This document shows, one piece after another, positions 12,733 to 17,969 of a stretch of 17,969 nucleotides of DNA (the first letter of the stretch is position 1; each line of letters opens with the position of its first letter). The DNA comes from an uncultured Collinsella sp. (lineage in GTDB: Bacteria; Actinomycetota; Coriobacteriia; Coriobacteriales; Coriobacteriaceae): contig CAUDAE010000024.1 in the NCBI GenBank assembly GCA_958447445.1, forward strand, positions 1 through 17,969, written 5' to 3'. The notes under the pieces were generated by a model that saw only the letters and a list, made by a program, of their open reading frames with translations, ran no database searches and had not been told where the DNA came from. A program made the translations under genes and the position numbers.

Positions 12733-13812
12733 CTACTCCCCGTGATGGTGGCCGCAGCAGCACTCATGGCCGTCGTCATGGCCGTGGCCGCCGCAGCACT
12801 CGTGGTCCTCGCCGTGATGGTGACCGCAACCGCACTCATGGTCGTCGCCGTGCTCGCCGCAACCGCAGCCGTCCTCGTGAGCGCCATGCTCCTCGGGACG
12901 ATACTGCGACCAGTCCAGACCGGCGGCGATGGCGTCGGCCTCCTCCTTATAGAGGACCGTGATGGCCTGGGTGCCCAGCTTGGCGCCACCGATGGCGTCG
13001 AGCATGTCGTAGAGCGTAAAGGCCACGTCGGCACCGGGCAGTGCGAGCTCGCGATCGTCGGCGTAAGCGAGCGCCAGGCGCAGGTCCTTGATGAAGTGCT
13101 CAACCATAAAGCCGGGCTTGTAGTCGCCGTCGAGCGCCTTGGGAGCCAGGCTCTCCATGGCGCCGGACTTGCCGGTACCGCCCAGGATCATCTGACGGGT
13201 CTTCTCCAGGTCAAGGCCGCTCAGCTCGGCAAATGCCATGGCGTCTGCCATACCGACCATGCAGGCGCCCAGCGACACCTGGTTGGCGAGCTTGGCAGCC
13301 TGGCCCTTGCCGGCGCCGTCAAAGCAGCAGATGGTTGCCGCAAAGGTGGAAAGGATGTCGCGGACCGGGGCGATGTCGTTCTCGGTAGCGCCCACGATAG
13401 CCGTAAGCGTGCCGGCGATAGCACCCGACTCGCCGCCGGTGACGGGGCAGTCAAACGCCATGCGACCGGAAACCTGGGCGGCCTCGGCAATGTCGCGCGC
13501 CAGCTCAGGCGAGCTCGTGGTGAGGTCGATCAGGACCGCGCCGGGCTTAGTGCACGCGAGCAGGCCGTCGCCCGCCAGGTAGAGTTCCTCGACCTCGGAG
13601 GGATAGCCCACCATGGTAAAGACGACATCGGCGTTCGCCGCGGCATCGGCCGGCGTATCTGCCCAGACGGCGCCGCGCTCGATAAGCGCCGCCGCCTTGG
13701 ACTTGGTGCGGTTGTTGACCGTGACGGGATAGCCGGCGTCCAGAATGTGGCCGGCGATGGGGGCACCCATGATTCCGGTGCCAATGAATGCGACGGAGAG
13801 CTTGTTTGCCAT
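12733..13812 (-). CDS. 3-hydroxyisobutyrate/tartronate-semialdehyde reductase family protein with His/Cys-rich metal-binding tail
   Basis: A 359-residue NAD(P)-dependent beta-hydroxyacid dehydrogenase. The Rossmann motif FIGTGIMGAPIA is at 9-20, the substrate signature DCPVTGGESGA at 121-131, and the catalytic lysine is Lys174 in GQAAKLANQ. The enzyme body ends near residue 305, as expected for the family (about 290-300). It is followed by a 51-residue tail (309-359) with 14 His and 9 Cys, built from repeats such as HECGCGHHHGE (325-335) and HECCCGHHHGE (349-359), which recur exactly 24 residues apart. The tail looks like a metal-binding or metal-storage appendage. The exact substrate is unknown (glyoxylate/succinic semialdehyde reductase, GarR or HIBADH types are all possible). 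The ATG at 13812 has AAGGAAAGG close upstream. It heads the run with the membrane protein, HEAT protein and icd. Confidence 0.87.
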   Translation of the reverse strand: MANKLSVAFIGTGIMGAPIAGHILDAGYPVTVNNRTKSKAAALIERGAVWADTPADAAANADVVFTMVGYPSEVEELYLAGDGLLACTKPGAVLIDLTTSSPELARDIAEAAQVSGRMAFDCPVTGGESGAIAGTLTAIVGATENDIAPVRDILSTFAATICCFDGAGKGQAAKLANQVSLGACMVGMADAMAFAELSGLDLEKTRQMILGGTGKSGAMESLAPKALDGDYKPGFMVEHFIKDLRLALAYADDRELALPGADVAFTLYDMLDAIGGAKLGTQAITVLYKEEADAIAAGLDWSQYRPEEHGAHEDGCGCGEHGDDHECGCGHHHGEDHECCGGHGHDDGHECCCGHHHGE

Positions 13813-13910
13813 GAAACCTTTCCTTTTGGGTTGGGTGTTGTTACCAGGTTGAATACTCGGTGCCAGCGTTTGGGCTGTGAGTCGAGGGCGATTACGGACG
13901 CAGCGCTTGC

Positions 13911-14864
13911 CTACTGACCGCGCACGCGGCGGGCGATACGGTCGGAAAGCGACGCCTTGTCGGCGCGGTTCTTACCCCAAAACGCGCAGCCCACCATGCC
14001 GGGGCCCACGTGCGAGCCGATGGTGGGACCCACGGAGCCGCGAATGATCGTGACGTCGGCGCAACCCTCCTCCTTGCGGATGGCGGCTTCGAGCCAGTCA
14101 CCATCCTTTTCGGCATCGGCCGTCATGATGGCGATGGGCATGGTGCGATCGGGCACGTAGTTCTCGCGGAACGACTTGAGGATGGACTTGAGCGCCTTCT
14201 TGCGGCCGCGGTTGACGCCGATCAGCGACAGCGAGCCGGCCAGGTCGTAGGAGAGCTCGGGCTTGACGTCGAGCTTTGCCGTGAGCTGCGCCGCCGCGGG
14301 CGGAATGCGGCCGCCGGCAGCCAGCGCATCGAAGCTCTCGAGCGTAAAGTAGCCGTGGACGTAGGTCTTTGCCTCGTTTGCCCAATCGACCAACTGCTTG
14401 GCGGTCAGTCCCGCCGAACGCTGGCGCACGGCCTCGAGCGCCAAGAGCGCACCGGTCGCGCAGGGCAGAGCGTTGTCGACCACGTAGAGCTCAAAGTTGC
14501 GATACTCGGCGCGCACGGCATCTGCCGCCTGGCACGCGGAGTTGTAGCTCGACGACAGCGCCGAGGTAAAGCACAGGTAGACCGTGGGCGTGCCCTCTTT
14601 GGCGCACTCGGTAAAAAACTCGATATAGCGACCGAGCGACACAGCCGAGGTGGACACGCGGGCACCGGCGCGCATGCGGTCGTAGAACTCCTTAGGGCTC
14701 ATGCTCGACCAGATGTCGTCTGTGCGCTCCTCGCCATCGATAATGAAAGGGAAACCCAGGATATCGACATCGAGGTTCGCGGCGACCTCGGGGCTAAAGT
14801 CGCAGCAGGTATCGACGACGATGCGGCAACGGTTCGAATGACCGGCGGATGCGGCCTTGTCCAT
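13911..14864 (-). CDS. DegV family fatty-acid-binding protein
   Basis: A 317-residue cytoplasmic DegV/FakB-type protein, a family that binds a fatty acid and presents it to the fatty-acid kinase FakA. It has the N-terminal IVVDTCCDFSPE strand-turn, the STSAVS segment (71-76, family 'T-S-Q/x-P/x-S'), a 'S-x-x-S-x-S-x-Y-N-S-A' loop (SALSSSYNSA), VVDN, the LESFDALAAGGRI stretch and the C-terminal GPTIGSHVGPGMVG motif. Length is slightly above the usual 280-290 because of about 12 extra residues at the start. The ATG at 14864 is preferred to the adjacent TTG; AAGGAG lies eight bases upstream. A fakA gene is not in the window. It lies 98 bases upstream of the dehydrogenase gene with no terminator between. 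Confidence 0.9.
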   Translation of the reverse strand: MDKAASAGHSNRCRIVVDTCCDFSPEVAANLDVDILGFPFIIDGEERTDDIWSSMSPKEFYDRMRAGARVSTSAVSLGRYIEFFTECAKEGTPTVYLCFTSALSSSYNSACQAADAVRAEYRNFELYVVDNALPCATGALLALEAVRQRSAGLTAKQLVDWANEAKTYVHGYFTLESFDALAAGGRIPPAAAQLTAKLDVKPELSYDLAGSLSLIGVNRGRKKALKSILKSFRENYVPDRTMPIAIMTADAEKDGDWLEAAIRKEEGCADVTIIRGSVGPTIGSHVGPGMVGCAFWGKNRADKASLSDRIARRVRGQ

Positions 14865-14882
14865 CAAAGCGACTCCTTACGT

Positions 14883-14914
14883 AAAAAGGCGGCCACCCGC
14901 ATGGGATGGCCGCC
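14883..14914 (-). terminator. Rho-independent terminator of the HPF gene
   Basis: An 8-bp perfect GC-rich stem (14907-14914 with 14888-14895), extended by three more pairs past a bulge, is followed on the minus strand by TTTTTACG. It lies 29 bases after the HPF stop and directly before the DegV ribosome binding site. Confidence 0.85.
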
Positions 14915-14917
14915 AAC

Positions 14918-14939
14918 CGTTAACTCATGCAAGTTAACG
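14918..14939. repeat. Perfect 8-bp inverted repeat between the HPF stop and its terminator
   Basis: CGTTAACT and AGTTAACG flank a six-base loop, immediately after the HPF stop codon. It is AT-rich at its core (GTTAAC) and has no T-run. It may be an operator for degV or part of the 3' end structure of the HPF mRNA. Confidence 0.5.
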
Positions 14940-14943
14940 TATT

Positions 14944-15528
14944 TTACTCGTCAAGCGTTTCGATGCGGGGCTTGATGATGCCATATCCACCATTCTTACG
15001 GTGATACACCACATTGATGAGGCCAGTCGTCGCGTTCTCGAACACGTAGAAGTCGTGGCCGAGCAGATCTGTCTGCACCAGCGCCTGCTCCTCAGTCATC
15101 GGGGTGACGTCGATAACCTTCTCGCGGACGAGCAGGTCGTCCTCTTCCTCGGGCAGCAGCAGGTCGGCCAGATCCTCAACGCGCTCGACCGGTGCGACAT
15201 CCGCGGCGCTGGCACCGCCCTGGCGGTTGTCCACGACCTTGGTCTTGAACTTGCGCAGCTGGCGGGTGACCTTATCGGCGGAGAGGTCGATGGCGGCGTA
15301 CATATCTGCACCGTGCTCGGCAACGCGAATCACCGAACCGCGGGCACGAACCGTAACCTCGACGATTGCCGGGTTGGGGTTCGAGGGGTTCTTCTCATAG
15401 CGAAGTACAACGTCGACCGTCATGGGCTCGATATCGAAAACCTTGAGCGCCTCGCCGATCTTCTCATCCACATGCGCACGCAGAGCATCGGTTACCGTCG
15501 TCTTGCGTCCAGAAACCTTGATATCCAT
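14944..15528 (-). CDS. hpf: Ribosome hibernation promoting factor, long form
   Basis: A 194-residue long HPF. Residues 1-100 form the S30AE/RaiA domain that occupies the ribosomal A and P sites (MDIKVSGRKTTVTDALRAHVDEKI, VDVVLRYEKN, DMYAAIDLSADKVTRQLRKFK). After an acidic linker, residues about 134-190 form the C-terminal dimerisation domain (VIDVTPMTEEQALVQTDLLGHDFYVFEN, INVVYHRKNGGYGIIKP) that joins two 70S ribosomes into 100S dimers. The ATG at 15528 is chosen over 15588 because the domain starts there and GGAG lies six bases upstream. It is single, with a terminator on its downstream side. Confidence 0.95.
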   Translation of the reverse strand: MDIKVSGRKTTVTDALRAHVDEKIGEALKVFDIEPMTVDVVLRYEKNPSNPNPAIVEVTVRARGSVIRVAEHGADMYAAIDLSADKVTRQLRKFKTKVVDNRQGGASAADVAPVERVEDLADLLLPEEEDDLLVREKVIDVTPMTEEQALVQTDLLGHDFYVFENATTGLINVVYHRKNGGYGIIKPRIETLDE

Positions 15529-15650
15529 ACGTGGCTCCAATCTGCCTCGGGGACTTACTGTACTGGCTATGTACCCATTGCCGTGCATTTAATCACGCGG
15601 ATTCCTAAAGACCCGAATAACGATTGCTTGATACCGCATACCGAAGTCTC

Positions 15651-15672
15651 GCACTTTTCCATGGCAAAGTGC
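15651..15672 (-). other. Stem-loop in the HPF upstream region
   Basis: GCACTTT (15651-15657) pairs with AAAGTGC (15666-15672) around eight bases containing CCATGG. It lies about 120 bases upstream of the HPF start, so it would be in a promoter or leader. No function can be assigned. Confidence 0.35.
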
Positions 15673-15745
15673 GCTATAGGAGGGAGCCCACAGATTTGTA
15701 TTTGGTCTCGAAAATTGGCTTTGACCTGCTGGTTTTATTGGGATG

Positions 15746-15779
15746 AAAAAGCCGGGCTCCCCCATCGGGGAAGCCCGGC
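15746..15779 (-). terminator. Rho-independent terminator of the solute-binding lipoprotein gene
   Basis: A 13-bp stem with one mismatch (15767-15779 with 15751-15763) and a three-base loop; the minus strand continues with TTTTTCATCC. A second, weaker hairpin (GGTGTC 15803-15808 with GACACC 15826-15831) lies between it and the stop codon at 15846. Confidence 0.88.
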
Positions 15780-15845
15780 AGTGCGTGTTGAAACCGTGAA
15801 GAGGTGTCCTTTCCAACGTATAGGAGACACCACCCCTAGCAATAA

Positions 15846-16853
15846 CTAGCTATTGAGTTTGTTAATGTCGTCGTCGGTGATGGCGCCTTCCTGGCTGGAC
15901 GATTTGTCCTCGGAGGATGCGGTCTCATTGTTGGAATCGGAGGACTCGCTGCCGGAGGACGTGGTCTCACTGGACTCAGAGTCGCCCGACTGCACGTTAG
16001 CGCCCGAAACCGTCTTAGTGGTGAGGTCGTAGGGCATCCTGCCATACCAGACGCAGTGGACCGCCTCGAGCGTGCCGTCGGCCGTAATACCGTCGAGGGC
16101 ATCGCTCACGGCACGGCACAGTTCGTCATTGGACGAGAGGCCCACAACACCAAGCGTCGAGGGCGCCTCGAGCGCACCGACATAGGAGATCTCGCTCATC
16201 AGGCGTGCAAGGTAGCCGCCGGCCGTGGAGTCGCAGATCACATAGTCGACCTCGCCGGACTCGAGCGCCTCAAAGCACTCGTTGATGTTGGAGTAGGTCT
16301 TTTGGTTGGCGGTGATGCTCTGCTTAGCAAGCGCCTCCTGCGAGGCCGAGGACGTCTGAACGCCCAGGGTGGACGTGTTAAGGGTATCGGTGGAAACGCT
16401 TAGCGACCCACCATCGCTAGTTTTACCGAACACGGAAGTGGCATCGTACAGGCAGGTGCCGAGCGAGCTAATGTCCCCATCCGTGGAGTTGATCTCGCCG
16501 ATAAAGATATCGGCCTTTTTGTCGCCGAGCGCGGAACCTGCCGAGGACGCATCGACAAAGGCGACCTTAAGGCCCATGCGGCTTGCGAGGGCGCGGGCGG
16601 CGTCAACCGCATACCCCGTGAGCTCGCCGTCGGCGTCCTGCATGGCCTGCGGCGCATCGGAAGTATCGAGGGCGACCGTCAGGGTTCCGGGAGTGACCAG
16701 GGCATCGTCCGACACCGCCGGCGTGACGGTCTCGTACTCGCTCTGGTCGATCGTGGGAGTCGTGAACGTAGACAGCGGGTTGAACGCGCATCCGCTCAGG
16801 CCCAAAACGGCGATGACCGCTGCGGTCCCAGCACCTAACCGAGCCGCGTGCAT
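15846..16853 (-). CDS. Amino-acid-type ABC transporter substrate-binding lipoprotein with Ser/Glu-rich tail
   Basis: A 335-residue exported lipoprotein. Its signal peptide MHAARLGAGTAAVIAVLG leads to a lipobox LSGC with Cys22. The binding domain (about residues 60-285) follows the bacterial family 3 pattern: GTLTVALDTSDAPQAMQDADGELTGYAVDAARALASRMGLKVAF, then the KKADIFIGEIN and FEALESGEVDYVICDSTAGGYL segments. A low-complexity Ser/Asp/Glu tail (about 289-335) ends in ITDDDINKLNS. No permease or ATPase gene is next to it, so the ligand is unknown. The ATG at 16853 has AGGGG seven bases upstream; the ATG at 16871 would add six residues. The frame stays open up to 17252, but nothing upstream looks like a signal peptide. 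Confidence 0.8.
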   Translation of the reverse strand: MHAARLGAGTAAVIAVLGLSGCAFNPLSTFTTPTIDQSEYETVTPAVSDDALVTPGTLTVALDTSDAPQAMQDADGELTGYAVDAARALASRMGLKVAFVDASSAGSALGDKKADIFIGEINSTDGDISSLGTCLYDATSVFGKTSDGGSLSVSTDTLNTSTLGVQTSSASQEALAKQSITANQKTYSNINECFEALESGEVDYVICDSTAGGYLARLMSEISYVGALEAPSTLGVVGLSSNDELCRAVSDALDGITADGTLEAVHCVWYGRMPYDLTTKTVSGANVQSGDSESSETTSSGSESSDSNNETASSEDKSSSQEGAITDDDINKLNS

Positions 16854-16871
16854 CAAGCTGCCCCTCACCAT

Positions 16872-17353
16872 GTCCACTACCCTGCCTTCTGTGTCGTATA
16901 CGATCCGTGCGTTGCGCGGAATATCAGGTTGTTCCCACCAGCTGACCTGGTATTTGACCCCACACTTGCGCACCGGGGTGTTTGCTCGGGAGGCCGCAGC
17001 CACCTTCACGACTGGCCCGCTCGCCCGCGAGGCGGTATTGCCCCAAAGAAAGTAGAACGGACGGTGCGGCTTACATCTAGGACGCGCCATGATCGCGCCG
17101 CGCGCACGCGGTCGCTTACGTGGATCCCTTTGACCGCGTCTGTCTTGGACTAGGACGGGCATTTCGTCCGTCCGCAACCACAGCCTGGCAGGAACGTAGC
17201 GCATTATAGCTAAGTTCAAGCTAAAGTTTAAGGTTAGGGGCGTTATTCGCATCGCGAGTACAGATTTCGCAGGTCAGGACGGGCCGCACGCGCTCTGATT
17301 GAGCCCGTCGCTCCCCTATGGAAAGCCCCAACACACCCGTCTTAGGGCGCCGT
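16872..17353. other. Long leader/upstream region of the solute-binding protein gene
   Basis: No confident gene. A perfect minus-strand -10 box lies at 17203-17208, which would give a leader of over 300 bases before the ATG at 16853. Within it is an eight-pair GC-rich hairpin with one bulged base near 17017-17035 and several GC-rich inverted segments. The downstream reading frame happens to stay open through all of it. No recognised riboswitch or T-box core was seen. Confidence 0.45.
17203..17208 (-). promoter_or_regulatory. Putative -10 box (TATAAT) upstream of the lipoprotein gene
   Basis: The minus strand reads TATAAT with an AT-rich upstream stretch; TTAAAC stands 17 bases further upstream as a poor -35. 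The expected transcript would start near 17196. Confidence 0.55.
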
Positions 17354-17568
17354 GGCCAAAAAATAGCAAATATGAGTACTGTTACCAATTTAGTAGCAGG
17401 AGTTTTTGGCTCTGCAAGCTGTTTTCACGCTCTATAACGTCAGATTGATGCCAGGATATTCCACATTTGTTTAATAACTTTCTAATTTACCCCATCTTCC
17501 AGTCCCAAAATCCCTGATTTTGCTGTTACTGAATTTGTAGCAGTACTCATATTTGCTATATTTTGGCC
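17354..17568. mobile_element. MITE-like element with long terminal inverted repeats
   Basis: The outer 28 bases at the left (17354-17381, starting GGCCAAAAAATAGCAAATAT) and right (17541-17568) are reverse complements with one mismatch. Pairing continues inward to about 17400 and 17521, giving arms of about 47 bases with few mismatches. The interior of about 120 bases is AT-richer than its flanks and contains a further hairpin (CAAAATC 17506-17512 with GATTTTG 17516-17522). No transposase is inside. No clear target-site duplication is seen (left flank GCGCCGT, right flank AGAACAT). The best fit is a miniature inverted-repeat element or a large palindromic repeat family; copies elsewhere in the genome would settle it. 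Confidence 0.6.
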
Positions 17569-17603
17569 AGAACATATATCCAACCCCCTGTTTCAGAGCA
17601 TTG

Positions 17604-17951
17604 TTAGGCAGGTTTAAGCCCAAAACACGCCCGCAGCGTGTTAAGCAGCGCCTCTTGCTTTTTCCTGCGGGCATCGACACGATTCCGGTACCGCTTTCGC
17701 ATACGCTGGTGCATGCGCCATGCGAGCGCCTCCATTGCCTCCATGTCGCAGAGCATCTCGTTATTGACCGTCGCGACCTCGATTCCCATAGTAATCAAGC
17801 CCGTGTTGCGTTTTTCATCATGGATACGTCCCCTCCGGGAGGAATGGCCCAGCTCACCGTTGTATTCCAGGTCAAACTGGGCTGCTTCCTGATACGCATC
17901 GCAAACTGCATGCGGCATCCCCGAGACTGCCTGAGGGGGGTCGTCGACCAC
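17604..17951 (-). pseudogene. C-terminal remnant of a larger protein with a nuclease-like core
   Basis: An open frame of 115 residues on the minus strand. It contains AAQFDLEYNGELGHSSRRGRIHDEKRNTGLITMGIEVATV, which has the D-x-E ... H ... D-x-x-R-x-x-x-L-x-x-x-G arrangement of DUF559/Vsr-like (PD-(D/E)XK) folds, and a basic C-terminal tail. The frame could begin at a GTG at 17951, but no ribosome binding site precedes it, and an in-frame TAG stands at 17955-17957 with apparently coding sequence on both sides. This suggests a longer gene, extending past the window edge, that has been broken by a stop. A genuine short gene starting at the GTG or at an internal ATG cannot be ruled out. The family call is tentative. 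Confidence 0.5.
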
Positions 17952-17969
17952 GAACTAGTAGACGGCCGT

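Noticed and set aside
12742..13917. 391-residue plus-strand open frame opposite the dehydrogenase
   Set aside because: The first part is an Ala/Val run created by the complement of the His/Cys tail repeats, which could look like a membrane helix. The minus strand carries the real Rossmann and catalytic motifs.
15589..15816. 75-residue minus-strand frame between HPF and the lipoprotein gene
   Set aside because: It runs through the lipoprotein gene's terminator and has no ribosome binding site or family resemblance.
16872..17200. Leader considered as a T-box or known riboswitch
   Set aside because: The T-box core (GGTGGNACC) and other familiar core motifs were not found by eye; a covariance-model search would be needed to exclude them fully.
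17471..17680. 69-residue minus-strand frame with KYSKYEYCYKF
   Set aside because: It is mostly the right arm of the palindromic element and partly overlaps the remnant gene in another frame; more likely repeat DNA than a gene.

Overview
The window looks like a chromosomal segment of a high-GC, gut-associated Actinomycetota of the Coriobacteriia, most likely Collinsella or a close relative. This rests on gene content, base composition and protein style (mannose-family PTS, SIS isomerase, DegV, long-form HPF, DUF2975 plus HTH pair). It is inference; no search was run. Almost all genes lie on the minus strand.

Left part (1-8000): the first codons of a minus-strand aldose 1-epimerase-like gene diverge from a plus-strand flavodoxin gene. 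Then comes an amino-sugar locus on the minus strand. In transcription order it holds a PTS operon (EIIA, YajC-like protein, EIIB, EIIC, EIID, terminator), a GntR/UTRA regulator, an AgaS-type SIS isomerase/deaminase with its own promoter, a terminator, and an N-acetylhexosamine-6-phosphate deacetylase (NagA/AgaA). A shared palindrome, CTGGTAGTAACCA, lies upstream of both the PTS operon and agaS and resembles the DasR/NagR operator. The proposed pathway is import and phosphorylation of N-acetylgalactosamine (or a related amino sugar), deacetylation, then deamination/isomerisation, all under the GntR regulator. The YajC-like gene sits inside the PTS operon, and EIID carries an insert of about 80 residues with DxDGN motifs.

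Middle (7568-9230): a 700-bp intergenic region full of inverted and direct repeats, followed by a plus-strand DUF2975 membrane protein / small HTH regulator pair with a probable autoregulatory palindrome, closed by a bidirectional terminator.

Right part (9270-16853), all minus strand: a membrane-anchored SurA-N-like chaperone; a tight four-gene run of a beta-hydroxyacid dehydrogenase with a 51-residue His/Cys-rich tail, a small membrane protein, a HEAT-repeat protein and an NAD-type isocitrate dehydrogenase; a DegV protein; ribosome hibernation factor HPF; and a lipoprotein solute-binding protein with a Ser-rich C-terminal tail.

Right end (16870-17969): a long leader region with a good TATAAT box, a ~215-bp MITE-like element with long terminal inverted repeats, and the probably broken 3' remnant of a larger gene.
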